The position numbers and the translations under genes were made by a program. A stretch of 55,388 nt of DNA from a virus: positions 1 to 55,388 of the IMG/VR virus record IMGVR_UViG_3300032069_000147; one strand, given 5' to 3'. The notes under the pieces are model-generated. The model worked only from the letters and a program-made list of their open reading frames with translations. It was not told the origin of the DNA and did no database searches. This document shows, in pieces, positions 24,066-32,355 of this stretch (positions are counted from its first letter, which is position 1; every line of letters starts with the position of its first letter).

Positions 24066-24881
24066 CTACGCCGCAGCTACGGCCCTATCGGGCAAGATCA
24101 CGATGCTGAAGGCGTCGCCCAAGACGCCGCCCGAGATGCTGACCAGCGCCGTGCAATCGCTGAAGGTCAAGGTTGTGTCGCCTCCTGCTGTCAGATAATT
24201 ATTGGTCACAACGCCTACCGTGAACGCCACGTTGGTTGCCACGCCGGACTTGGTGCAGGTCATGGTGAGCGTGGTGCTAACGAGTCCTTCGGTTTTCGTG
24301 TTCAAGACCGCAATCTTGCCATTGCCATAGAGGGTTGTATCCAGCGCCGCAACGTGCGTGAACGTCGCGCTGGTCGATCCGGTAACGGCGAGCGTCGCCA
24401 GCGTGAAAGGCGTCGGCACAAAGACGTTTCCCGGCGAGAGGTTCCCGAAATACTGATTGAACAGCCCGTGCGCTCTCACGGTGGGAGCAGAGGCGTTCAG
24501 AACGCGCAGCATTGCGTCCAGGCCCGAAAGGTCGCCCGCCGCCAGTGAGTTGTACCGCAGCGCGTGAATGTCGAGCGCCCTCCTCAGCGCGGCCCAGAAG
24601 TTGTAGCCAAGGCTTCCCAGCGCAGGCTGACCGTCATTCAGAGCCACCACGGGCGGGATGAAATCCTCCTGCTGGTGAACGTCCGTGAATCCGCCGACCA
24701 GAGTTTGAAGCGCCGCGAGCACGTCAGTGTCAGCTACGGCGATGCCGGCATTCGGGCTGGTCGCGGCATACACACCTCCCGTGGCCACCGCCGAAGCCAG
24801 CGGAACGCCCCCCGCCTCGCCGCCCCAGCGCGCCATGCGGTCCAAAATCGTGATGAGGTTCGCATTCGATATTTGCGCCAT
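24066..24881 (-). CDS. Virion structural protein
   Basis: ATG at 24881 (MAQISNANLITILDRMARW) with GAGG upstream; the TTG one codon earlier is less likely. The first 150 residues are helical (AALQTLVGGFTDVHQQED, ALRRALDIHALRYN). The rest is beta-rich (TLAVTGSTSATFTHVAALD, VSTTLTMTCTKSG), an order seen in some tail or capsid-associated proteins. It lies in the head-to-tail part of the late operon. No specific family recognised. Confidence 0.55.
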   Translation of the reverse strand: MAQISNANLITILDRMARWGGEAGGVPLASAVATGGVYAATSPNAGIAVADTDVLAALQTLVGGFTDVHQQEDFIPPVVALNDGQPALGSLGYNFWAALRRALDIHALRYNSLAAGDLSGLDAMLRVLNASAPTVRAHGLFNQYFGNLSPGNVFVPTPFTLATLAVTGSTSATFTHVAALDTTLYGNGKIAVLNTKTEGLVSTTLTMTCTKSGVATNVAFTVGVVTNNYLTAGGDTTLTFSDCTALVSISGGVLGDAFSIVILPDRAVAAA

Positions 24882-24888
24882 CAAAGCC

Positions 24889-25461
24889 TCACTTTGTCGT
24901 CACCAACGGATTCCCCTCTTCCATCTCGACCATTACGGCCAGCGTCACCAACATAGCTAGAAGCGACGAGCGCGCCCGCCGCAGCTCGCCGTAGTCTATC
25001 GAACTGACGAACAGTCTCGTCACATTTGTTATCGATCCGTCCATCTGCACGGTCGGGCCAGGCGACGGGAAGCCGCTTAGCGGCGGCAACTGCAAAGGCG
25101 CATAGAAATCCGCGAGCTCGATGCTGTTCAGAATTCTGTCTAAGGCTAGCGCGTAGTCCTCGGCTAGCTCGGCCAGCAGGTTCGGGTCGGAGTGCGTGAC
25201 GCCCGCCGCGACGAATAGCGCGACCATCTGCTTGCGCGTTAGGTCTGAAGCAGCATCGAAAACGTCCGAGGCCGGAGCTATGAGCACGGACGGCCACTGG
25301 CGAATGGGCGCAAGCGCGATCTGGAATTCCTGGAACTGATGCTGCAATCCCGTAAGCCCGACCGAAGCGAGCGCCGCTCCCTGGTCGCGATAGATTATCG
25401 CCGCGAGCTGGCGTATGAGAGGCTTGACGAGCTGCGCGCTGTAATAAAATGTCCACGCCAT
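24889..25461 (-). CDS. Head-tail or tail-completion protein
   Basis: A 190-residue, mostly helical protein starting MAWTFYYSAQLVKPLIRQLA. It lies between a gp10-like protein and a structural protein, where tail terminator or completion proteins are encoded. It ends four bases before the next start. Assignment is positional only. Confidence 0.45.
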   Translation of the reverse strand: MAWTFYYSAQLVKPLIRQLAAIIYRDQGAALASVGLTGLQHQFQEFQIALAPIRQWPSVLIAPASDVFDAASDLTRKQMVALFVAAGVTHSDPNLLAELAEDYALALDRILNSIELADFYAPLQLPPLSGFPSPGPTVQMDGSITNVTRLFVSSIDYGELRRARSSLLAMLVTLAVMVEMEEGNPLVTTK

Positions 25462-25464
25462 CCA

Positions 25465-26187
25465 CTAAACATTCCCCATCGCGATGTCTCCGATGCGCAG
25501 CGCTTCAGCGCCCGCTCCCGGCGCCTCGCGCTCCTCGGGCCCCATCAAGGCCATCCCCGCACGCCTGGCTGCCTCGCGCAGTTCATGACGAACGATAGCC
25601 ATCATCTTGTCGTTCCACGGGCTGTATTCCTTGCCCAATTTCCTAACTTTGAGCCAGTAGAGGTCCAGGATCGGACGCTGCGGCATCCCCCGGCCCTTCT
25701 CCGTCGGCTCCCAGTGACCGCCAGCATGGGCAGCACCACGACGGATTCGTAGGGACGGCTTAAACTCATAGCCGCGCGGCGTTGGATCGCCAAGCTTGAT
25801 TCCTGTTCCTGTTTGGTGAAACAGCGCGTAGGGAGATTGACTCCCCCACTTCATGCGCCTGGGCTCGACCTCCTCGACGTGGTCGGGGCCTCCGATGAAC
25901 GACAGTTGCAGCATTCCCGTCTGCTGAAGGATGGGCCTGCCGCGATAGAGTCTCCGCGTCGTCGGAGCCAGTTTCGCCCACTGCCTGCGGCCCTCGCCTC
26001 CCTGACTCCTGAACTGCCTAACAACATACGGGATAAGGACTTCGGAAATCAGCCGATGCCAGACCCTCGTCCAGTCAGCCATCTGCAGTCTGAATTTGTC
26101 GTGCCAGATCGTATACGCGCCCCGTTTGGGCTCGACATCATGCTCGCCTTTGTATTCCCACCCGATTTTGAAATTCAGAATCGACAT
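25465..26187 (-). CDS. Virion morphogenesis / gp10-like tail component
   Basis: A 240-residue protein. It contains the pattern of phage virion morphogenesis (Phage_tail_S) and HK97 gp10-like proteins: WAKLAPTTRRLYRGRPILQQTGMLQ read in two parts, then YALFHQTGTG, and RPILDLYWL near the C-terminus. Such proteins act in head completion or tail joining. Located after the connector gene, as expected. Confidence 0.65.
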   Translation of the reverse strand: MSILNFKIGWEYKGEHDVEPKRGAYTIWHDKFRLQMADWTRVWHRLISEVLIPYVVRQFRSQGGEGRRQWAKLAPTTRRLYRGRPILQQTGMLQLSFIGGPDHVEEVEPRRMKWGSQSPYALFHQTGTGIKLGDPTPRGYEFKPSLRIRRGAAHAGGHWEPTEKGRGMPQRPILDLYWLKVRKLGKEYSPWNDKMMAIVRHELREAARRAGMALMGPEEREAPGAGAEALRIGDIAMGNV

Positions 26188-26188
26188 C

Positions 26189-26680
26189 TTAGTAGTTATT
26201 CGCCTTCCCGAACGCCACGTTCAAGCCAAGATCCGCAGGCTTCGCTCCGACCACAGTATCGCCGCCCGAGTAGCCCTTCAGGCGCGACGGATTGCCGAAC
26301 AGGGCGTCGTAGAATCCCTTGGCGATCTCGCTGAGGAGCTGCTGATATTCCCTCATGGCCCGCGACGCCTCGCTCACCTCGCCAGCCTGAAGCGTTATGC
26401 TCGATTGCAGGCTATTGAGCACATCGGCCAGCGCGCCCTTGATATTCGCCTCGCGGAGCCAGGCGGTGGACGCCGAAATCTGGTCGCTAGTCAGTCCCAT
26501 GCTGTTCAGCTTCGAGCCGTTCCAGCCAGGATCGATGCCGCGATTGAGCAGCCGGGCGTAGATTTCGCTGGCCCGGTTGTCGATCCACTGCCCGATCTGC
26601 GCCGTGCTTGGGTTGTTCGGCAGGTCCACCGTGAAGCGCGGGACCCTGGCCGTGACATCCGCAAGCGCGCAGAAACCCAT
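26189..26680 (-). CDS. Head-tail connector (gp6-like)
   Basis: A 163-residue helical protein, MGFCALADVTARVPRFTVDL, then QIGQWIDNRASEIYARLLNRG. The opening with a short helix, then an acidic-hydrophobic helix and a helix-rich tail, is typical of gp6-like/connector proteins that join portal and tail. It sits after the capsid-associated genes and before the gp10-like gene. Moderate confidence. Confidence 0.55.
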   Translation of the reverse strand: MGFCALADVTARVPRFTVDLPNNPSTAQIGQWIDNRASEIYARLLNRGIDPGWNGSKLNSMGLTSDQISASTAWLREANIKGALADVLNSLQSSITLQAGEVSEASRAMREYQQLLSEIAKGFYDALFGNPSRLKGYSGGDTVVGAKPADLGLNVAFGKANNY

Positions 26681-26692
26681 TCTCGCCTCCGC

Positions 26693-27022
26693 CTAGTCGC
26701 CGTAAGTCAGACCGACACGGAACGCCGTCGGACCTCCGGCATCCACGTGGATATTCAGCACGATGTTTCCAGCCGCATCGACGCTCGGCGCGGCACTCTC
26801 GTACCATCCGCCCGTGGCTGCCGCCACGTATTTCGGCACGCCCACGATCTTCGCCGAAGCGCTAAGCAGTCGAGCTCCAGCGCTTGTTCCGTCGCTCGTC
26901 ACGCTGATCGCATTATCAGCGGTCGCGGTCAACCCGGTGATTGTCAGAATCGCCGTCGCCAGAGGCACGCCGTCCTGGCTTCGGCCCAGCTTGTAGTACG
27001 TCGCCGTGATCGCTATCGCCAT
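26693..27022 (-). CDS. Small beta-rich virion protein
   Basis: A 109-residue protein, MAIAITATYYKLGRSQDGVP, rich in Ala, Thr and Val and predicted as beta strands. It may be a decoration or adaptor protein. It lies between the capsid gene group and the connector gene. No family recognised. Confidence 0.5.
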   Translation of the reverse strand: MAIAITATYYKLGRSQDGVPLATAILTITGLTATADNAISVTSDGTSAGARLLSASAKIVGVPKYVAAATGGWYESAAPSVDAAGNIVLNIHVDAGGPTAFRVGLTYGD

Positions 27023-27047
27023 CGCTCATGCCCTCCTGGGAATCCAA

Positions 27048-27650
27048 CTATCCGACGCGGATATGGCGCTCCATCGCGCGCATCCGCTCTTCTTGCGCGG
27101 CTTGGCGTTCCGCCAATTGCCGTACGGCCTCGTACCGGTCATCCGGGCCTTCCAGATTTCCGCGCGCCATCGCCAATCGCTCCTGGTCGATGATGTCGAT
27201 CAGTCCGCTCGGCACCGGCGGCGCGCCCGGGTCGATGGGCTCAACCTGGCCGTGCCGCAGCCCCATAAGCTCTTTCTCCGTAAGCCAAATCTCGCCGCTG
27301 AGATTCACCGGAATCAGCCCGCCGTGCCCGCCGGATGGAACCATAGCCTCATTTTGATTGATCTTGATGCAGCCGGGAATCATCTCAAATGTGGTCGTAA
27401 ACGCCTTGCCGTCCACAATCGTCTCGCGCGGCCAGTAGCACGTTTCGTCGTCAATCCCGCCAGCCAGCACTTGCCGGTTTCCCGAAACGTCCGTGCCGAG
27501 CTTGCCTGCGACGCCGTGCGCCAGATGGATGGGCTTCAGCACGCGATAACGGAAGCGTGGGGCTTCCGTCACGATTGCCGGGGCTTTGCCGGTTGCAGGC
27601 GAGGAAGCCGCCTGGTCTTCCTCGGCTGAATCCATCGGTTTGCGGGTCAT
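27048..27650 (-). CDS. Hypothetical head-region protein
   Basis: ATG at 27650 (MTRKPMDSAEEDQAASSP) follows GGAGCAAAGG; the long upstream frame is a shadow of the capsid gene. Of its 200 residues the first 30 are disordered. A folded part follows (RYRVLKPIHLAHGVAGKLG, CYWPRETIVDGKAFTTTFEM) and a charged coiled-coil end (RQLAERQAAQEERMRAMERH). It follows the major capsid gene. Function unknown. Confidence 0.6.
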   Translation of the reverse strand: MTRKPMDSAEEDQAASSPATGKAPAIVTEAPRFRYRVLKPIHLAHGVAGKLGTDVSGNRQVLAGGIDDETCYWPRETIVDGKAFTTTFEMIPGCIKINQNEAMVPSGGHGGLIPVNLSGEIWLTEKELMGLRHGQVEPIDPGAPPVPSGLIDIIDQERLAMARGNLEGPDDRYEAVRQLAERQAAQEERMRAMERHIRVG

Positions 27651-27691
27651 CCTTTGCTCCTTTGTAAATCCGGAATTTGCACAGCCAGCGC

Positions 27692-28654
27692 TCACGCTAT
27701 CGCGCTCTGCCACAAAAATCCGGCCTGAGCCCGCACGAGTCGCACGTCCCAGAACGACCGGCACTCGATGAACTCGCCCTCGCGGATCTCCCAGCGATAG
27801 CGGTACACCGCCGGGCCGCCGCCTGGAACCGTGTCCGAGAACCAGTAAGAGTAACCCAGAGCGGGCGTGCGGACTGCCGGGGTGTCCGGCACGAAGGCCA
27901 GCAGAGCGACCTTTGACCAGACGAAGTCGAGCGGGGAGGTGGCCGCGTTCACGCTGCCGAACGCCCCCGAGGCGGAGTTCGCCGAGGCGTCGTACAGAGC
28001 ATTCAGTATCACGACCTCGCCCACGTCGAATAGTCCGGCGAGGATGTCCGGGGTGATGACGCCGCGCTGCGTGTACTTGATGCGGTCGAGGATTTTCGGA
28101 TGGCTCTTGAGCGTGATGAAGGTATTGTAGCCAAGACCAAGCTTGCTGGCCTCGCGCGTCGCGCCCTTCAAGATCGTCGGCTTCTGGGCCTCGATGGCCG
28201 CTATGGGGTCCGAGTTCACGTAATCGGACCACTGGTTGGGCCCCGCCAGCGTCGCGCCTGACACCCCGCCAGTGATCAAGTTGAACGCGGCGAATTCCAG
28301 GTCGAGCCAGATGATCTCAGTCACCTCGTTCGTGGTCGTGACGTCAACCTCGAAGCCCGGCAGGTTCGACGCCTTGCGCTCCGTATCCGACACCAGCTTC
28401 TTGATGTAGTGCGGCGCGCACAGGTAGGCGTCCAGGATAATGTTCGAGCGAATCATCTCGCGCGCCTCGCCGCCAGGGAAGTACGCCGTGTTGTAGCGGT
28501 GAAAGCGCTCGAAGCCCGCCTTCGGGATTCGCCCGCTGATCGTCGGCACGGGCACGCGCGGCAGGAACTTCTGCGCCGCCAGGCCCGGCTGCGTGAATTC
28601 CACGGATACGTTAGAAAGAATCTGATCGGGGTAGATCGAAGGAGTGGCGCCCAC
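27692..28654 (-). CDS. Major capsid protein
   Basis: A 320-residue protein starting at a GTG (28654) preceded by GGAGGTG. It has the capsid-like opening YPDQILSNVSVEFTQPGLAA, RVPVPTISGRIPKAGFERFH, and later ITLKSHPKILDRIKYTQRG. The C-terminal VYRYRWEIREGEFIECRSFW also matches capsid proteins of the HK97 fold found with DUF935-type portals. Order portal, protease-scaffold, decoration, capsid supports it. Confidence 0.8.
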   Translation of the reverse strand: MGATPSIYPDQILSNVSVEFTQPGLAAQKFLPRVPVPTISGRIPKAGFERFHRYNTAYFPGGEAREMIRSNIILDAYLCAPHYIKKLVSDTERKASNLPGFEVDVTTTNEVTEIIWLDLEFAAFNLITGGVSGATLAGPNQWSDYVNSDPIAAIEAQKPTILKGATREASKLGLGYNTFITLKSHPKILDRIKYTQRGVITPDILAGLFDVGEVVILNALYDASANSASGAFGSVNAATSPLDFVWSKVALLAFVPDTPAVRTPALGYSYWFSDTVPGGGPAVYRYRWEIREGEFIECRSFWDVRLVRAQAGFLWQSAIA

Positions 28655-28748
28655 AATACACCTCCACTAACTGGATAAGTTCCGTTCCCTGCTCGGGATA
28701 TTGCTTCTTGTCGATCTTCATTTCGTTCTTCACTCACTCAGCCGCCGT

Positions 28749-29267
28749 CTAGTAGTGCGACGGCGCGAAGTCAAGCAGCGCTTCCGTGAAGCCGTTCGCG
28801 ACGCCCGGCGTCTGCGCGACGCCCACGGGATAGATCAGGTCGCCTGGAGCGAGCGGAATCGACGCCGCCAGGTTGGCCAGACTGTCCACTCGTCCGTAGA
28901 TGTCGGCGATAAGCAGCACAACGCCCGCCGGGAACGTTCCCGCCGCAATGCACAAGGCCACGTCGCCCGTCACGGCGCCGAGTATCGGCTTGCCGACGCC
29001 CATGCCCGCGTAGCTCCCGCTCCAGGCTTGGCCGTTCACCGCCGTCGGGTCGTCGCCCGTGGCATAGCCCGCATACACGATGGGCGGCTCGAAGAAGTTC
29101 AGCAGCGTGACGCACTTCACCGGCCCGGTATTTGCCCCCGTCGGCAGCTTCACGTATTGCGCGCTGAACGTCGATGCGTTAGCGGTTCCGAGCACCAGCG
29201 CCGTGTGCGCGACGATGCGTACGCTCGCGTCGCTCAGAAACGGAACACCAGAAGGTGATGTGGCCAT
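28749..29267 (-). CDS. Capsid decoration-like protein
   Basis: A 172-residue, beta-rich protein starting MATSPSGVPFLSDASVRIVA. Composition (Gly/Ala/Val-rich, few charges) and location between protease-scaffold and capsid genes fit DUF2190-like or other decoration proteins. A ribosome site GGAGAA is upstream. Family not certain. Confidence 0.5.
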   Translation of the reverse strand: MATSPSGVPFLSDASVRIVAHTALVLGTANASTFSAQYVKLPTGANTGPVKCVTLLNFFEPPIVYAGYATGDDPTAVNGQAWSGSYAGMGVGKPILGAVTGDVALCIAAGTFPAGVVLLIADIYGRVDSLANLAASIPLAPGDLIYPVGVAQTPGVANGFTEALLDFAPSHY

Positions 29268-29323
29268 TGCTTTTTCTCCTCTTCGTCATTTCGCCGATTT
29301 CACTCTGACGAAACCGGCGGTCG

Positions 29324-31552
29324 TCACTGCACGAACGTCACTGGCCGCTTCGCAACGCCGGCGGCTGCGGCTTTCTGCTCGACGTCGACCCGCTTCGCCA
29401 GTTCTGGCTCCGCCGCGCGCACACTGATCATCGCTTCGCCCAGATTCATCATCTTGCCGTTTTTCCTGCCGTCCTCGACGAGCTTGTGCGCCTTGGATTT
29501 CAGCTCCTCCGTCGCGGTTAGAATCGAGCCGTCCGCTCCGGGAACGACGCCGACCGATTCCAGGTCGATGCGCGGCAACGTCGTCGAGAGCCAAGCCGCG
29601 AACTCCTGCGGCCGCTCCAGAGCTTCGCGCAGATAGAACGCGGCCTCGCGCGGTAGAATCTTGCCTTCCCTGATTCCGCCCTCGATGCGGCGGCGCGCCT
29701 GCGTAATGCGCATGTAGTCGGCCATCGCCAGCTTGTTCTGCCCGGCGAGTTCCGTCATGCGCGCCTCGAACGCATCGGCGCCGAGGAGCGTGCCCTTCTC
29801 CCTGCTCACGCTCTCCTTGAGCAACATCGCGTTCGTTGCGGCGATTCGCGACGCGTCGCCCGCCTTGCGCCCCGCGTCGATATATCGCCGCACGTCAACC
29901 AGCTTCACGCCCCGCGCGCCGAGCTTAGCCGAGAGTTTCGCTGGCAGTTCATCATCATCATCCGGCTCCGCATCGCCATCATCCGACTCCGCATCGCCGT
30001 CTGCAGCTTTCGGCAGGGGGAATTTCCCCGCCATCTCGCCGAGCTTCTTGGCGAACACTCCGTCGCCAGCATCGCCCTCGGCCTCCAGCCGCCGCATCAC
30101 CTCGGCCAGCACATCGTCGGCATCGAGCCGCTTGAGCGCGTCAGCGTCCAGGCCGGCGTCTTCCAGCGCATCCAGCACAGCGTCCGCCTCCAGCTCGCCC
30201 AGCGCCTCGCCGTCCTCGCCATGGACGCGGAACTTCTTCAGCGCCTCGCCATCCTCGCCCTCCATCCGCCGGAGTTCGAGTTTCTTCATCACGTCTGCGG
30301 CGTCGCCGCCGGCTTTGACTATTTTGGTCTTCGGCATGTCTTCCTCCAAGTCAATGAGCGAATCGCGGCTTTCGGTGAGCCGCAGCGATACCAATGCCCC
30401 CGCCGGCTGCGGGGGAAATCCCAGGCTTGTGTTGTAGTCGGTGTCGGACACTTCGATTTCCGGCAGCTCCTTGAGGAATGGGCGGTTCGTCAGCGCGCCA
30501 GCCTTCAACCGTGTGCCGCGCTTGTCACCAGTTTCGTCCGTACTATCCCACTCGAGCTCAGGCGAGAAATGCGTGTACTCCTTCGCCTTGACGAAGGCCA
30601 GCGCGCGCGGCGTCGGCTCCCAGAAGGCCCACAGCGCCTGGCGGCCGTCCTTGAACGGCTTGATCTCGGCCCCTTCCGCCAGAATCTTCCCGCTCTTGAT
30701 GTCGTTCCCAGGCGGCGCATCTTCCTTCGCCGACCAGTGGCCGTAATCCGTCGGGACTTGGCCGTCCTTTTTCAGATTTTCCAACGTCTGCGCCAAGTCG
30801 GCCGCGCTAATCGTAAATTCATGGCCGTCCTTCGAGAACGTCTTCCCGGTCGGCGTGGTGTAGGCGACCATGATCTTGATCTTGCCGTCTCGGACTTCGG
30901 AGAATTCTAGCGGCTCCCGCATGTACTTTTTCTCGAACCCGCTCGTGTCGATCTTGTACCGCTTGGCCTTCCGCAAAATCTTGCGCTTCACCGCCTCCTT
31001 CACGCCCGACGGCAGATCGGCCTGGTTGTAGCGCGCCAGAGCATTTCGGGTGCGGGCCTCCGTGTCTATGGGCAGCTTCCATTCGCTCGGCCCGCTGCCC
31101 GGCGGCGCGTAGGCGAAATCCGAGCGGTGCACGCGCTTTCCGCCGACCGTGGCGTAGTTCTTGTCGTCGCTAGCCTCGATCAGATCTTCGTCATAGCCCT
31201 CGTCCGCCAGCCGCGCAACGAGCGTGTCCAGCGTGGCTGTGTCGTCCAGCTCCATCGACTCGTCGGCGTCGAATCGCTGGTCCTCGCGGCCCTTGATCGT
31301 GATCGTGCGGAAGCTGTTCTTTTGGAATTCGCCGGGCTCGGACTGACGCGCGCGGTAGCTGTCCCCCGTGGCGTCAAGCGCTGAAGCCTTCTTGTGCTTC
31401 TTCAGCCAAGCCTTGACTTCCTCGGGAGTCCATGCAGATTTGGGGGAAAACACGAAGCTCTGAACTTCGGTGGCGTCTCGATTTGGCCGCTTCCCGATGA
31501 CAGCGGAAATCTTCTTCTGCCCGTCCGCAGCTTCAAGTACGTTCGTCGCCAT
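29324..31552 (-). CDS. Mu I-like protease fused to scaffold
   Basis: A 742-residue protein in three parts. Residues 1-80 (TPEEVKAWLKKHK, YRARQSEPGEF) resemble the N-terminal domain of phage prohead proteases. Residues 130-200 match the DUF6582-like helical segment (FAYAPPGSGPSEWKLPID). Residues about 215-400 (HEFTISAADLAQTLENLK, TDYGHWSAKEDAPPG, YTHFSPELEW, LKAGALTNRPFLKELPEIEV) match Mu gpI-type protease. From residue 420 follows a very acidic, repetitive scaffold with LxxLEDAGLDADAL-like repeats and a helical tail. Such proteins shape the prohead and are then cleaved. Confidence 0.75.
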   Translation of the reverse strand: MATNVLEAADGQKKISAVIGKRPNRDATEVQSFVFSPKSAWTPEEVKAWLKKHKKASALDATGDSYRARQSEPGEFQKNSFRTITIKGREDQRFDADESMELDDTATLDTLVARLADEGYDEDLIEASDDKNYATVGGKRVHRSDFAYAPPGSGPSEWKLPIDTEARTRNALARYNQADLPSGVKEAVKRKILRKAKRYKIDTSGFEKKYMREPLEFSEVRDGKIKIMVAYTTPTGKTFSKDGHEFTISAADLAQTLENLKKDGQVPTDYGHWSAKEDAPPGNDIKSGKILAEGAEIKPFKDGRQALWAFWEPTPRALAFVKAKEYTHFSPELEWDSTDETGDKRGTRLKAGALTNRPFLKELPEIEVSDTDYNTSLGFPPQPAGALVSLRLTESRDSLIDLEEDMPKTKIVKAGGDAADVMKKLELRRMEGEDGEALKKFRVHGEDGEALGELEADAVLDALEDAGLDADALKRLDADDVLAEVMRRLEAEGDAGDGVFAKKLGEMAGKFPLPKAADGDAESDDGDAEPDDDDELPAKLSAKLGARGVKLVDVRRYIDAGRKAGDASRIAATNAMLLKESVSREKGTLLGADAFEARMTELAGQNKLAMADYMRITQARRRIEGGIREGKILPREAAFYLREALERPQEFAAWLSTTLPRIDLESVGVVPGADGSILTATEELKSKAHKLVEDGRKNGKMMNLGEAMISVRAAEPELAKRVDVEQKAAAAGVAKRPVTFVQ

Positions 31553-31600
31553 GCTAACTGCAAGGATTATTCAATCTCGTGGTGGATGTCAAAAACTAAA

Positions 31601-31807
31601 TCACCTAATTTCGGATGAATAGAGAGAGCCAGAGTGGCGGTCGAGCTTGGCGAGGCGTTGCCAGTTGGAAGGAACGTCCGAGTCGACGACTTCTTTCGTC
31701 ACAAACTGCCCGCACTTCGGGCATTCGCGCAGACGCGCTTGCATCGTGCGGTCGTTGCGCGAATCAAGAACGCGCGCCTTGCGAAGATGGCAGTACGGGC
31801 AAAGCAT
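31601..31807 (-). CDS. Small zinc-ribbon protein
   Basis: A 68-residue protein, MLCPYCHLRKARVLDSRND and then RECPKCGQFVTKEV: two CxxC pairs about 26 residues apart, as in Ogr/NrdR-like zinc ribbons. It may bind DNA or RNA. It lies between the decoration-like and protease genes, an unusual place for a regulator of late genes. No strong ribosome site. Confidence 0.55.
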   Translation of the reverse strand: MLCPYCHLRKARVLDSRNDRTMQARLRECPKCGQFVTKEVVDSDVPSNWQRLAKLDRHSGSLYSSEIR

Positions 31808-31812
31808 TTTAT

Positions 31813-32130
31813 TTAGGTGATCCCCTGAATCTGCGCCACGGTCAGCGCCGGACTCGCATCCGCCGCCGACTTGCGCACCCGAAGCCAGCGAAAGGGGGTC
31901 GTGATCGACACGTATCCGTCCGCCGAGATGTCCGCGCCGACCTTCAACGTCCCGTCACCGGCTGCTGGCGCGACCGCCGCAGGTTGCGCATAGGCGTTTG
32001 AGACGTAAATCTGCGCCCTGTCGGCCGTCGCAAAACCAAAGAGTGCGATGGTGTAGGGCGGAAGCAGACCGTCCACCTGAATCCACGTCCCCTCGCTCAC
32101 CGCGCTGCTCGACAGAATCTGTTGGTTCAT
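31813..32130 (-). CDS. Small beta-rich virion protein
   Basis: A 105-residue protein (MNQQILSSSAVSEGTWIQVD) with GGAGGTG upstream. Strand-rich and low in charge, like decoration or fibrous accessory proteins. It lies between the portal and protease genes. Family unknown. Confidence 0.55.
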   Translation of the reverse strand: MNQQILSSSAVSEGTWIQVDGLLPPYTIALFGFATADRAQIYVSNAYAQPAAVAPAAGDGTLKVGADISADGYVSITTPFRWLRVRKSAADASPALTVAQIQGIT

Positions 32131-32142
32131 CCTGCACCTCCG

Positions 32143-32277
32143 CTATTTGCCGGGAAAATACTTCAAGCGATCAACGATGTTTCGATGATTACGCAGCATC
32201 CAAAAAGGCTTGCGCCAGAAGAGAGGACCCCAATCCCTTGTAAACTTTTTCACGGCGACGCGCTTCCCTTCATTCAT
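32143..32277 (-). CDS. Short basic hypothetical protein
   Basis: A 44-residue frame, MNEGKRVAVKKFTRDWGPLF, then WRKPFWMLRNHRNIVDRLKYFPGK, rich in Trp, Arg and Lys. It fills the gap after the portal gene. The ribosome site is weak (GGGGTGAAGC). Composition looks like a real protein; function unknown. Confidence 0.45.
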   Translation of the reverse strand: MNEGKRVAVKKFTRDWGPLFWRKPFWMLRNHRNIVDRLKYFPGK

Positions 32278-32355
32278 GCTTCACCCCACTCATACTTGCC
32301 CTCGTCAGGGAACTTGATCCCCATCTGGGCTAGCAGTTCTGAGTCCGAAACGCTT

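Noticed and set aside
32278-32355. Short open frame ending GIKFPDEGKYEWGEA after the portal gene
   Set aside because: It looks protein-like but no ATG, GTG or TTG with a ribosome site is available, so no gene is called.
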